Shown here piece after piece: positions 1 through 10,726 of a DNA stretch of 13,292 nt; positions within the stretch are counted from its first letter, which is position 1, and each line of letters begins with the position of its first letter. Under the pieces are notes generated by a model that saw nothing but the letters and a program-made list of their open reading frames with translations, had not been told where the DNA came from and did no database searches. This stretch comes from an uncultured Brachyspira sp. (GTDB lineage: Bacteria; Spirochaetota; Brachyspiria; Brachyspirales; Brachyspiraceae), in the NCBI RefSeq assembly GCF_949287625.1, contig NZ_CASEGO010000127.1, forward strand, positions 1 through 13,292, given 5' to 3'. Both the position numbers and the translations under genes were made by a program.

Positions 1-97
1 AGTAATTGCGTTTTTTGCAACTTTTTTGTGCGGCAAAAAAGTTGATAATTCTATATAATGTACATCAGTTGACAAAATGAAATCGTTCCAGTATATA
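1..97 (-). repeat. Dispersed TIR element, copy C (5' part, runs off the window)
   Basis: Read on the minus strand from 97 downwards, this matches the left ends of the copies at 8240 and 10870. Over the first 64 nt I count about 5 mismatches to the 8240 copy. It begins with the TATATACTG terminal repeat (67-97) and continues through the GATGTACATT block. It then forms a clean hairpin, CAACTTTTTTG - CCGCA - CAAAAAAGTTG. In the other copies the loop of this hairpin is occupied by GC-rich palindromes, so this copy may show the uninserted form. The rest of the element lies beyond position 1. No coding capacity is visible. Confidence 0.7.
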
Positions 98-122
98 CCC
101 AAACAGCTACAATTTGTTTTTA
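92..122 (+). repeat. Possible solo terminal repeat abutting copy C
   Basis: Reading rightward from the shared TATATA at 92-97, the sequence TATATACCCAAACAGCTA resembles the inverted right end of the copy that finishes at 8593 (TATATACCTAAACAAATA). It therefore looks like one terminal repeat without a body. The local sequence is AT-rich, so part of the match may be chance. Confidence 0.35.
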
Positions 123-144
123 TTAGAATTAATATAAGTTTTAA

Positions 145-183
145 TAAAAAAGGGCTTTGAAAATCAATTCAAGCCCTTCTATT
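145..183 (-). terminator. Rho-independent terminator of the 836-residue protein gene
   Basis: On the minus strand, AAGGGCTTGAA pairs with TTCAAAGCCCTT around a short loop, with one bulge, and a run of T follows (A-run at 145-151 on the plus strand). It lies about 30 bp past the stop codon of the upstream minus-strand gene. Confidence 0.8.
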
Positions 184-211
184 TAGTACGATTTTTTACT
201 GTCCTATATCG

Positions 212-2722
212 TTACATATCTCTGTAAAACTCTATATGATGTTCTAGTTCATAAGGCAAAGGATTTCCTGTTTTAGTAAATTTGAAATATCTGTTTTCAA
301 GCTCTGTAGCTTTTTTGCTTCTGATATTTTTAAATCTGTTTGCTATTTCTGAGAACATAGGCTGTTTAGCTAGTTCGTCTCTTATGTTTTTAGCGAAAGG
401 AACTTGTCTGTATAATATACCCCTTGCTACTCTGTTAAGACGCATAATACCTTTGCTTTCGTATTTTATCCATAGATTGTAGTCTGAAACAAATACTTCT
501 CTTAGATTGTTTCTGCATTTTTTAATTTGTATTTTTAATTTTTCTTTAGCTTCATCTGACAAGTTTCTATTTTTCTTATAGAACTGAACATAATCGCTGT
601 ACTCAGAAGTAATAGACATTTGAGTAATATCATTCCAAGCAGGTCCAAGCATAGTTTTGCATAATTCCCATCTGAATGCCCCAATTGTAGGTATAAGCAA
701 AGCTTCCAAGTCCTCTGAAGTAAATATAGGGAATAAGAATCGTCCTGTACTGTTTTTCTGTCTGCTTGAAAGCTCTTCCCACATTATAGCTCTTGAACCA
801 AATGTAGGCATAAGTATTATATTAGGAAGTACTTCCTGCATAACAAGTTCTTTTTCGATATTTAATTCTTTATTTTTGTATAATACCTCTCTATAGAATG
901 CAGAAAAATCTATATCTGTTATATCTTTCACAGATTTTTCCATTACATCTCTTCGTATTAATGCTCTTTCAAAATCTTTTGTAATCATATCTTTGTGAAG
1001 AATAGGGAAATATACGCTTACCTGACCATAACATAATCTGTGAGTAGTTTCAATCATATTTTCAACTTCATATTCAAGTCTTTTAGAAGAACTTTCCCAA
1101 TGTTCTTCTAGTTCTTTGTCGTTTATACTGCCTCTTTTTTTCAATTCTCTTAGTGCCTCTCTGTAATCTTGTCCGAATCCATTTACAGAAGGAGGTTCAT
1201 CTTTATCGTATATTTTTTGAAGCCATTCGTCTATATAGAAAACATTTATTTTTTTAGTTTTACTTTTGTCTTTAATTTCGTATAAATCCATTATTTGATT
1301 TGGAGTAAGCAGCTGATCGTCCATATATCCGAAGTTTAGGAACATTTTTACAAGTTTGCTGTTTTCGCCGTTTATTATAGCTCTTTTAGCAATTTCTTTA
1401 TATATTTCAAAGAATACGGTTGTAACACCTCTTCTTATTTTTCTAACATCATCTTCAGTGCTGAATTTATCTCTTAATTTTCTGAATGCATTAAGTGATT
1501 TCATAAAGCTTTTGGCTTTGTTTTCATCAATTCCAGACATTTCTATTAATTTTTTAGTAGGATCTTTTACTTCACTAGGCAATTCTTCAAATCCTACAGT
1601 AACTTTTATATTATCAATACCGTCCATATCTGTACCAATTTCATCTGAAGAAGAAACATTATTTTTAGATATTCTTTTTAATATAGAATCCATTTCTTCA
1701 GTATCTATATTAAGATCATAATCATATTCAGTTTTAATTTTATTATAAATATCTTTTATGATGCTTGACATAAACCTTATATATTTAACCCATACATCAT
1801 TATCTTTGCCTTGTTTATCTAGTTCAGTAGCTGTTTTTACATATTCTCCAAATAATGATTCGCTTTCATTTGATGATAAAAATAAAATATTTTCTATAGC
1901 TTCAACTATTTCTGTTTTTAACAAAGATGATATTTTTTTTAGAGTTTCATAAAGCATGTGAGAGGCATCTAAACTCATATTTGTATCATAAGAAAAGAAT
2001 TGAGTTTTAATATTTTTAGGCATAGTTAAAAATCTTCTCACATAATCAATTTCAAATTCTAATTTTTCAATATTTTCTTCTTCATCAAACTGATTTTTGT
2101 TATGCATATATATTTCAGAGTGATCAGCCCTTATAAAATCTGCATCAAACGAAGTAGGAAAATTAAAACCTGAGTTTATAGAGTCTTCGTAAATTTCTTT
2201 ATATTTTTTTAACATTTCAGACTTTATATTTTTTGATTTAGTCTGCTGTAAATTAAAATATATAACAGCAAGATTTGCCGATATTATTTTCACATCATCA
2301 TTAATTCTTTTTATTTTAATATATTCTTCATAGGATTTTAAAATAACATATGCTATAGAATGATACATATTAGTAAGATATGTTTTATTAACTTTAAAAA
2401 ATGTTTTAACATATTCCTGATTTGGAGTTTTGACAGCATATATTTCAGTATCATCTTTTGATTTGAAAGAAAACATGTATTTAGAATTTGTCTTATAGCT
2501 TCCAATACCAATCATAATATTTCTAGGTATTGAAAATAGTCGGCAGCTGTAACGCATAATTTCATTTTCATCTTCAATTCCTAATATATCTTTAGAAGAT
2601 ATGTAAACATCTATTTCACCATTAGTAATTATAGATATATTTTGTACTTTTTCTCCTTCATAAAAAATAATAGAATTTGGTTTTAATTTTATATTTCCAT
2701 TTTCTTCAATACTTACACTCAT
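212..2722 (-). CDS. Cyclic nucleotide-binding-like domain protein, 836 aa
   Basis: A large, apparently soluble protein. Residues about 8-120 resemble the cNMP-binding beta-barrel: an FYEGE motif at 20-24 and a TNGEIDVY strand at 33-40 match the usual 'F.EG...' and '..G.v.v.' positions. The phosphate-binding cassette (FGE..L...RxA) is not recognisable at about 66-98, where PRNIMIGIGSY and FSFKSKDD stand instead, so canonical cAMP/cGMP binding is doubtful. The rest is mostly helical and charged, with an acidic, Ser-rich linker in the middle. The C-terminal 200 residues (about 637-836) are richer in Trp, Phe and Tyr and look like a separate folded domain that I cannot name. There is no signal peptide, no convincing membrane span and no DNA-binding HTH that I can see. 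I chose the ATG at 2722 over a TTG at 2731 because a GAGAG ribosome-binding site lies 9 nt before the ATG and would touch the TTG. The gene stands alone, divergent from the rRNA locus, and ends at a clear terminator. The biochemical role is unknown. Confidence 0.85.
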   Translation of the reverse strand: MSVSIEENGNIKLKPNSIIFYEGEKVQNISIITNGEIDVYISSKDILGIEDENEIMRYSCRLFSIPRNIMIGIGSYKTNSKYMFSFKSKDDTEIYAVKTPNQEYVKTFFKVNKTYLTNMYHSIAYVILKSYEEYIKIKRINDDVKIISANLAVIYFNLQQTKSKNIKSEMLKKYKEIYEDSINSGFNFPTSFDADFIRADHSEIYMHNKNQFDEEENIEKLEFEIDYVRRFLTMPKNIKTQFFSYDTNMSLDASHMLYETLKKISSLLKTEIVEAIENILFLSSNESESLFGEYVKTATELDKQGKDNDVWVKYIRFMSSIIKDIYNKIKTEYDYDLNIDTEEMDSILKRISKNNVSSSDEIGTDMDGIDNIKVTVGFEELPSEVKDPTKKLIEMSGIDENKAKSFMKSLNAFRKLRDKFSTEDDVRKIRRGVTTVFFEIYKEIAKRAIINGENSKLVKMFLNFGYMDDQLLTPNQIMDLYEIKDKSKTKKINVFYIDEWLQKIYDKDEPPSVNGFGQDYREALRELKKRGSINDKELEEHWESSSKRLEYEVENMIETTHRLCYGQVSVYFPILHKDMITKDFERALIRRDVMEKSVKDITDIDFSAFYREVLYKNKELNIEKELVMQEVLPNIILMPTFGSRAIMWEELSSRQKNSTGRFLFPIFTSEDLEALLIPTIGAFRWELCKTMLGPAWNDITQMSITSEYSDYVQFYKKNRNLSDEAKEKLKIQIKKCRNNLREVFVSDYNLWIKYESKGIMRLNRVARGILYRQVPFAKNIRDELAKQPMFSEIANRFKNIRSKKATELENRYFKFTKTGNPLPYELEHHIEFYRDM

Positions 2723-2810
2723 AATTTTCAACTCTCTCTAATTTTTATATTTATATATTATAAAATTATATATTATTTTTTTAAAATATGCTAGTTTTTT
2801 GCGTATTTTT

Positions 2811-2833
2811 GGAATTTTTAGCCAAAAATTTCC
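2811..2833. repeat. Imperfect inverted repeat in the divergent promoter region
   Basis: GGAATTTTT and AAAAATTTCC form a short inverted repeat around AGCC. AAATTTCC and AAATTCC are echoed at about 2848-2862. It lies between the divergent 836-residue protein gene and the rRNA promoter and could be a protein-binding site. The rest of 2732-2990 is AT-rich non-coding DNA with several TATAAT-like hexamers and no gene that I can support. Confidence 0.25.
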
Positions 2834-3009
2834 AGTCTAATATTAAAAATTTCCCCAAATTCCAAGTTTTTTATAAAAAAGAGGGGTTCAAAAAAGGCAT
2901 TTTTAACTTTAATGATTTTGAGCACTCTAAAATTTGTATAAAATGTATGATAAACTTGTTAAATTTAAGAAATATTGCTGTTTTTTTAAAAAACTGCCTC
3001 TAAAAGCTA

Positions 3010-3037
3010 TTGCGTTTTTAGAGCTGTATGCTACAAT
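3010..3037 (+). promoter_or_regulatory. Probable rRNA promoter
   Basis: TTGCGT (3010-3015) and TACAAT (3032-3037) are spaced 16 bp apart. A TATGC just upstream gives an extended -10 motif, predicting a start near 3044, about 325 nt before mature 23S. An inverted repeat, CTCTAAAA (2998-3005) with TTTTAGAG (3016-3023), straddles the -35 box and could be an operator. A T- and A-rich tract upstream could act as an UP element. Confidence 0.5.
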
Positions 3038-3043
3038 AATAAA

Positions 3044-3368
3044 ACAGTTGATGAGAAACAAAAAACAAAACGAAAGAAACGAAACACCAACTGAAAAACA
3101 AAAAACTTAAAGTTCTTTGACAGATATATGAGAGCGTAGATTTTTAGAAAGTAATTTCCAACATAAATACGGAAATCAGCAATTATAAAAATCTTCACTA
3201 GATAAAGAAAACACAATTAGATTGTGTGTCTTAGAGTAGAAACAATTAAGCGGAGCGTTACTAAAGAATTAGATAAGAAACAGCTTTAATTAGCTAAAAG
3301 TCTCATTCAATTTGATGTATTAAACTTAGCTTTGATATTAGTAATAATAAAGAAGAAAAGGATAATAT
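3044..3368 (+). ncRNA. Leader of the 23S-5S precursor with boxA and processing-stem arms
   Basis: This is the transcribed leader before 23S. It holds a boxA-like antitermination element, AGTTCTTTGACA (3111-3122). The 5' arm of an outer stem (3118-3142) pairs with 6433-6457 over 25 positions, with one mismatch and two G-U pairs. The 5' arm of an inner stem (3350-3376) pairs with 6369-6395 over 27 positions with one mismatch. Such stems bring the ends of pre-23S together for RNase III cleavage. There is no 16S gene and no tRNA in this leader. Confidence 0.75.
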
Positions 3369-6378
<3,010 letters not shown>

Positions 6379-6498
6379 ATTATCGTTTTCTTCTTAAATA
6401 ACAGAAATCATAATAAAAGAGTAGAATGAGACAATCTGCGCTCTTATATATCTGACAAGGATACTTAAAACTTTGTTCTTTTAATTTGCTAATATTAT
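6379..6498 (+). ncRNA. 23S-5S transcribed spacer with 3' processing-stem arms
   Basis: A short spacer of about 120 nt. It contains the distal part of the inner-stem arm (6369-6395, overlapping the 23S 3' end) and the outer-stem arm (6433-6457). These are complementary to 3350-3376 and 3118-3142. TTGTTCTTTTAA at about 6474-6485 resembles a second boxA before 5S. No tRNA is present. Confidence 0.7.
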
Positions 6499-6615
6499 TT
6501 CGGTGACCATAGAGAAAGTGATACACCCGTTCCCATTCCGAACACGGCAGTTAAGCCTTTCATCGTCGATGGTACTGTAAGGGTAGCTTTACGGGAGAGT
6601 AGAACGTTGCCGGGT
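6499..6615 (+). rRNA. rrf: 5S ribosomal RNA
   Basis: About 116 nt, with the conserved core CCCGTTCCCATTCCGAACAC and GGCAGTTAAGCC. Terminal helix I forms between TCGGTGAC (6500-6507) and GTTGCCGG (6606-6613) with the usual wobbles. It is co-transcribed with 23S, about 120 nt downstream, and is followed within 20 nt by a terminator. The ends are estimated to within a few nucleotides from the helix. Confidence 0.95.
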
Positions 6616-6630
6616 ATATATTATATATTT

Positions 6631-6668
6631 ATCCCAATAGATTTTTTTCTGTTGGGATTTTTTTATTT
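6631..6668 (+). terminator. Rho-independent terminator of the rRNA operon
   Basis: ATCCCAATAGA (6631-6641) pairs fully with TCTGTTGGGAT (6648-6658), counting one G-T wobble, around a T-rich loop. A T-run of seven and more Ts follow. Confidence 0.92.
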
Positions 6669-6684
6669 ATTATATGAGTTTATT

Positions 6685-6915
6685 ATGAGTAATAAAGAAA
6701 GAATTATAAAGATTATTAAACTTATAGCATATCTATTTTCTTATATGATGGTTACTGTAGTTGCTTTTAATTACGGTTATATGTTCTATGCAGTTAAATT
6801 TGATGGGGCTTCTGCTCCGCCTAGTGTCTCTTTTATTTTTGCTATTCCTTTTATTCTCGCTATATTGGTATGCATTATTATAATTAAAATAATTAAAAAG
6901 AGAATGAAAGATTAG
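6685..6915 (+). CDS. Small two-span membrane protein, 76 aa
   Basis: I do not recognise the family. From the ATG at 6685 (MSNKERIIK) the protein has a short basic N-terminus. A hydrophobic span follows at about residues 12-36 (LIAYLFSYMMVTVVAF), then a short loop with FDGASAPPS. A second span (FIFAIPFILAILVCIIII) ends in a lysine-rich tail, KIIKKRMKD. This predicts two membrane helices with both ends cytoplasmic. An open frame continues upstream to 6607, but that part lies in the 5S gene and its terminator, so it is not coding. The ribosome-binding site is weak (only GAG about 8 nt upstream), and the gene starts about 20 nt after the rRNA terminator, so expression may rely on read-through or a weak promoter. 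It is probably a real gene, because base composition and the hydrophobic pattern match its neighbour, but evidence is limited. Confidence 0.6.
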   Translation: MSNKERIIKIIKLIAYLFSYMMVTVVAFNYGYMFYAVKFDGASAPPSVSFIFAIPFILAILVCIIIIKIIKKRMKD

Positions 6916-6926
6916 TATTAATATGA

Positions 6927-6960
6927 TATAATAAATTACTAAATAAAAACAATTCTGAGG
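6927..6960 (+). promoter_or_regulatory. Promoter and leader of the 93-residue membrane protein gene
   Basis: TGATATAAT gives an extended -10 (TATAAT at 6927-6932) with no good -35. It is followed by AAATAAAAACAATTCTGAGG, whose GAGG (6957-6960) is the ribosome-binding site 10 nt before the ATG at 6971. The arrangement closely repeats that at 7368-7402. Confidence 0.55.
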
Positions 6961-6970
6961 TTTATGAATA

Positions 6971-7252
6971 ATGCAAAAAGATAAGAGAAAAGTAAAGTCT
7001 ACCATTTCTGTTTCTATATTTACTATTATAATTGTTATACCGCTTACTTTAATTATTTATAATCTTAAATTAGAAAATGCTTCTTATCTTCCAAATACTT
7101 TTTCAAAATATGCTGTATCTTTTTTAATAGCGTTTATAATCAGTCAGCTAATATCAGCAATTTTTAATAAGCTTATATTACTTGGTTTAACTTTAATTGG
7201 TATAATTCTTGTGAAGAAAGTATCAGAAGATAATAAAAATAAACGAATCTAA
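6971..7252 (+). CDS. Small membrane protein, about three spans, 93 aa
   Basis: I do not recognise the family. After a basic N-terminus (MQKDKRKVK) there are three likely membrane helices: about 12-31 (SVSIFTIIIVIPLTLIIY), 47-65 (YAVSFLIAFIISQLISAIF) and 68-82 (LILLGLTLIGIILV). The polar tail is KKVSEDNKNKRI. It starts at an ATG with GAGG 10 nt upstream; an earlier ATG at 6964 stops after six codons. It follows the 76-residue protein gene by 55 bp with its own likely promoter, so the two need not be one operon. A possible role is a small membrane-embedded accessory protein, but nothing in the sequence fixes it. The following 7253-7411 is AT-rich non-coding DNA. Confidence 0.7.
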   Translation: MQKDKRKVKSTISVSIFTIIIVIPLTLIIYNLKLENASYLPNTFSKYAVSFLIAFIISQLISAIFNKLILLGLTLIGIILVKKVSEDNKNKRI

Positions 7253-7367
7253 TTTTTCTTATAATAATTTTTTATATATGATAGTTTTATAATAAATAAT
7301 TAAAAAAATATTACTTTATTTAAAATAATAAGTTATACTTTATACTAGTATTTTATTAAACTTATTA

Positions 7368-7402
7368 TATAATAGTAACTTAAATAAAAACAATTTTGGA
7401 GG
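7368..7402 (+). promoter_or_regulatory. Promoter -10 and ribosome-binding site of the BI-1-like gene
   Basis: TATAAT at 7368-7373 is followed by AAATAAAAACAATTTTGGAG, with TGGAGG at 7397-7402, 9 nt before the ATG at 7412. There is no convincing -35 box. Confidence 0.55.
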
Positions 7403-7411
7403 TTTTTAATT

Positions 7412-8146
7412 ATGGCAAATCCAGTATTATCAGATAAGGCATTTAATTATGCATCAAGTTATGAAAATGAAAATACAATGACCCTTAATGGGGCAATTAA
7501 CAAATCAATAATACTTACATTAATATTAATGCTTTCAGCTATGGTAAGTGTATTTTTTGTTTTAGCTTCTAATCCTGAACTTCTTTATCCTGCAGCTTTA
7601 GGATCATCTATAGGTGCTTTTGTTTTAGCTTTGATAATGACTTTCAAAAAAGAATTGTCTAAAGTGTTTTCTATACTTTATGCTATACTTGAAGGTATTG
7701 CTATAGGTGCTGTTTCTTATGTATTTAATGCTGCTTATGATGGTATAGTTGTTCAGGCTGTATTTCTTACATTCTTAGATTTATTTATAATGTTAGTTTT
7801 ATACAGATTTAGAATAATAAGAGTAACAGAAAAATTGAGAAGTGTTATTATGGTATCTACTTTATGCATAGGTATTGTATATTTAGCTAATTTTATAATG
7901 TCATTTTTTGGTGCTAGAATACCTTTCTTGTATGGTTCAAGTCCTTTAAGCATTGGAATAAGTATTGTAGTAGTTCTTATTGCTTCTTTCAATCTTCTTT
8001 TGGATTTTGATTTTATGGAAAAAGGAGAGCAGTATAATATGCCTAAATATTTTGAATGGTATGCTGCTTTTGGACTTCTTGTTACTTTGGTATGGCTTTA
8101 TTTAGAGATATTAAAACTTTTATCTAAGTTTAGAAACAGAGATTAA
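7412..8146 (+). CDS. Bax inhibitor-1/YccA-type membrane protein (BaxI_1 group), 244 aa
   Basis: An integral membrane protein related to the Bax inhibitor-1/YetJ superfamily. Its characterised bacterial member, YetJ, is a pH-dependent calcium leak channel. The N-terminal motif NPVLSDKAFN and the C-terminal block LDFDFMEKGE...PKYFEWYAAFGLLVTLVWLYLEILKLLS are typical of the BaxI_1 subfamily. About seven membrane helices can be drawn, at roughly 32-52, 60-78, 85-107, 112-131, 143-165, 179-198 and 215-237. Acidic residues D198, D200 and E203 sit at the end of helix six, where the family places its pH-sensing aspartates. Length is normal and the frame intact. A strong TGGAGG site fixes the start. 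The gene is monocistronic, with a TATAAT upstream and a terminator 20 bp downstream. The family call is firm; ion-channel activity is inferred from the superfamily. Confidence 0.92.
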   Translation: MANPVLSDKAFNYASSYENENTMTLNGAINKSIILTLILMLSAMVSVFFVLASNPELLYPAALGSSIGAFVLALIMTFKKELSKVFSILYAILEGIAIGAVSYVFNAAYDGIVVQAVFLTFLDLFIMLVLYRFRIIRVTEKLRSVIMVSTLCIGIVYLANFIMSFFGARIPFLYGSSPLSIGISIVVVLIASFNLLLDFDFMEKGEQYNMPKYFEWYAAFGLLVTLVWLYLEILKLLSKFRNRD

Positions 8147-8167
8147 AAATTATATAAGTTCATTTAT

Positions 8168-8204
8168 AAGCATGCATATTAATTTATGCATGCTTTTTTA
8201 TTTA
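8168..8204 (+). terminator. Rho-independent terminator of the BI-1-like gene
   Basis: AAGCATGCAT (8168-8177) pairs perfectly with ATGCATGCTT (8186-8195) around an AT-rich loop, followed by TTTTTTATTT. Confidence 0.9.
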
Positions 8205-8239
8205 TTATTAAACTTGTTAAAAAATACTCAATAATCTTA

Positions 8240-8593
8240 TATATACTGGAACGATTTAATTTTGTCAATTGATGTACATTACATAAAATCATCAACTTTT
8301 TTGTCGCATACGCTCTGCGGGCTTCGCCAAAATTTTTATCATTCGGATACGCTTCACGAAAAACTCAATTACTAGAACTTTATATTTTATATATACGTAT
8401 TAAATGTAGTGTATATCCCTAAATTTAGGCTAAAAATACAGTTCTTTTGGTTCTTTTATACCACGCCACAGGCGGACAGACGTCATAAAAGAACTGGGGT
8501 GTTGCGTAGCACACAGCGTGGTGGGCAAAGCCCCATATATTAAAAACAAAATATAACTTCATTTTTGGCAAACTATATTTGTTTAGGTATATA
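8240..8593 (+). repeat. Dispersed TIR element, copy A1 (354 bp)
   Basis: A non-coding element bounded by imperfect inverted ends: left 8240-8270 and right 8563-8593, both reading inward TATATAC..-AAAC-...TTTGYCAA. It has the same internal order as the copy at 10870. The GATGTACATT block comes first. Next is a CAACTTTTTTG hairpin arm whose loop carries CGCTCTGCGGGCTTCGCC. Then come the ACTTTATATTTT and AAATTTAGGCTA blocks. A second hairpin (GTTCTTTT with AAAAGAAC) has its loop filled by CACGCCACAGGCGG. Last is a G-rich block ending GGGCAAAGCCCC. It resembles a MITE: inverted ends, no gene, a possible TA target. No transposase is visible, so mobility is inferred. It sits 36 bp past the BI-1 terminator. 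Confidence 0.7.
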
Positions 8594-8907
8594 CTGAAAA
8601 TTTTTAAGTTTGTTAATTTTTTGTTGTTCTTTTTCCCGCCGCAAAAAGAACCTTATATCCTCGACAAGCTCGGATACGCTTTGCGAAAGTGCAAGTATTA
8701 AAATTATTATTAAATCGTACTAATTATGTTTTATATGTAGGATAAATTACTGAATTCAGTGTAAAATGAAGTCTTTTCGCCTGCCTACGGCACGCAGAGC
8801 GAGGCGTACAGGCGTCACAAAAGAAGTGGGGGGGTGGTGGCTAGTCCCCACAAATACTAAAATTTAAAAATTTATTTTTTGACAAAAGATAGTTGTTTAA
8901 GTATTTG
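8588..8907 (+). repeat. Dispersed TIR element, copy A2 (about 320 bp, diverged)
   Basis: Begins with TATATACTGAAAATTTTTAA (left end 8588-8618), sharing its first TATATA with the end of copy A1, and closes with a degenerate inverted end at 8877-8907. The internal order is kept but diverged. A hairpin TTCTTTTT-CCCGCCGC-AAAAAGAA comes first, then CGGATACGCTTTGCGAAA. A long GC palindrome (CGCCTGCC ... GTACAGGCG) holds ACGCAGAGCGAGG. A G-rich block GTGGGGGGGTGGTGG follows. It has no coding frame and is the least conserved full copy. The remaining 8908-9158 is AT-rich DNA in which I see nothing. Confidence 0.55.
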
Positions 8908-9154
8908 TAAAGATATAGTAACTTGTAAAAATACAATTTTTTTATATGATAATATAATACTATAAATTAATATACTAGCATTACTTATTAATTGAGTTTT
9001 GAAACAACTAATATTAATATATTTTGTATTTAAAGTTAGATAAATAATACATCAATTAAATACTAAAGATATATATTTCAAAATTATTAAGTATTATCTA
9101 TTATAGCCATATTTTTATTTTACAATAATTCTAATAATTATATAATTTATTAGA

Positions 9155-9199
9155 AATAAAAGCAGATAAAAGATCTAATATATATCTTCTATCTGCTTG
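9155..9199 (-). terminator. Rho-independent terminator of the symporter gene (possibly bidirectional)
   Basis: On the minus strand, AAGCAGATA and TATCTGCTT form a 9-bp stem followed by TTATTT. It lies about 35 bp past the symporter stop. The plus-strand reading is also followed by a T-rich stretch. Confidence 0.7.
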
Positions 9200-9230
9200 T
9201 TTATTGTTATGTTATTATTAACATTATATT

Positions 9231-10661
9231 TTATTTGCTTTCCTGATTATTTGGTTTAGGCTGTATTATTGCAGAAAGTATCAAAAATACTGCCAAACTA
9301 GCAGCTATACCGGGTATTATAGGATCCACTCCAAATAAATTTATATTTTTATTGTATTGGAAAAATATTGTTACTGCACTTCCAGCTATTAATGAACCCA
9401 TACTTGCAGCTGCAGAAAGTTTTTTGTTTGTGTAGTTTCCAAATAAATATGGAATAAATACTCCAGCAGCACGCAAACTAAATGAAAACATAAGTATTGT
9501 TATTAAGTTTGAAGCCTTAAAAGCTATAAACATAGATATAAGTCCTACTGCAACCATACATATTCTTCCCAAAAAAAGAAGCTGTTTGTCAGCGGCATTT
9601 TTATTTATGTATTTTTTATATATGTCATTTGTTGCTATTACAGATACGGCAAGCATATCAGAATCAGCAGATGACATAGTAGCAGAGATTAATGCCGAAA
9701 ATAATAATCCAACTATAACAGGAGGCATTGTATTCATAGCGAGTACTGGAAGTATATATCTAGTTCCTTCAGAAGTTAGAAGTTCGGAAGTAAGAAGTCC
9801 GTCTTTAACAACGCTTGAAGCAATAAGTCCTAAAAATGCTGGAAATAATGAATATAATATGCATACTAATCCGCCTGCTAAAGAACCTATCATAAGAGAT
9901 TTAGCATCTTTTGCTGAAAAAAATCTCTGACTAATTTCAGGTCCTACAGAATAAGAAGCTATATACATTATGGTAAGTGATATAATCGTAGGCCAGCCCA
10001 TACCAGCAGTAAAAGATTTTTGTGCTGGTGTTAAATTAGAAATAACATGTTCAAAACCCCCAGCATAATGCAAAGCAAAAGGTATAGCTGCTAAACTTCC
10101 TATAAAAACTAAAGAACCTTGAATCAAATCGGTAAAGGCAACACCCCAAAGTCCTCCCATAGAAGAATATGCCGTAACCACTATCGTAACTATTACTACA
10201 GATAATTTATAATTCCAGCCAGTCATAACTGTTAATATACTTGCAGAGGCTATTATCTGAGCTGCAGTTATACCTATCATAGGAAGCCCCATTATTATTG
10301 AAGTTACCAATGCATTAGCTTTTCCATATCTTTTATAAAAATATTCTGATACAGTAGTAACCATTGCATTTCTAAATCTCTGAGCTAAAAATGCAAGAAC
10401 TAAATATGCAATAGATGCTGTTATTACGTACCAAACTGCAGAAAGCCCCCATTTACCGTATGCCTATTCTGCTAAACCTAAAGAAGTACCTCCTCCTATA
10501 TTTGTAGCAGCTAAAGTTCCTGCTAAAAGTACAGGTCCTAAATTCCTTCCTGCTAATGCAAAATCATTACTGCTATTAACTTTTTTGCTTGAATATATAC
10601 CTATAAGGAGCATAGCAGCTAGGTATACAATTACTATGATTATTACTATAGTTCCTCCCAT
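9231..10661 (-). pseudogene. Sodium:solute symporter family transporter, interrupted by an amber codon
   Basis: A member of the sodium:solute symporter (SSS) family, which uses the Na+ gradient to import sugars, amino acids, vitamins or organic acids; I cannot assign the substrate. The ATG at 10661 has GGGAG 8 nt upstream. Codon 66 (10464-10466) is TAG, and the same frame then runs unbroken to 9231, so the restored protein would be 476 codons, normal for the family. The first 65 residues contain helix 1 and SSNDFALAGRNLGPVLLAGTL plus GGGTSLGLAE. After the stop come AYGKWGLSAVWY, VSEYFYKRYGKANA, TAYSSMGGLWGVAFTDLIQG and SSADSDMLAVS, the last being the helix-8 region that lines the Na2 site. 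No shine-dalgarno precedes the internal ATG at 10364, so a restart is unlikely and would lack the first helices. The reading frame is otherwise free of decay, which suggests a recent nonsense mutation or a sequencing error. It stands alone, with a terminator downstream. Confidence 0.85.
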
Positions 10662-10726
10662 AATGAAAACTCCCAAAAAATTAATATTTTAAAATTTTAA
10701 TGTTGATAAATAAGTATAATTCTTTT

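Noticed and set aside
282..1952. Plus-strand frames opposite the 836-residue protein gene
   Set aside because: They are antisense shadows of a long, well-supported minus-strand gene.
2788..3003. A 71-codon frame in the rRNA upstream region
   Set aside because: No ribosome-binding site, low-complexity Phe/Lys/Asn composition and overlap with promoter DNA; most likely chance.
3031..3216. A minus-strand 61-codon frame in the 23S leader
   Set aside because: It overlaps the boxA and processing-stem sequence and has no ribosome-binding site.
9586..9930. A 114-codon plus-strand frame inside the symporter
   Set aside because: It is antisense to conserved SSS-family motifs and has no start signals.
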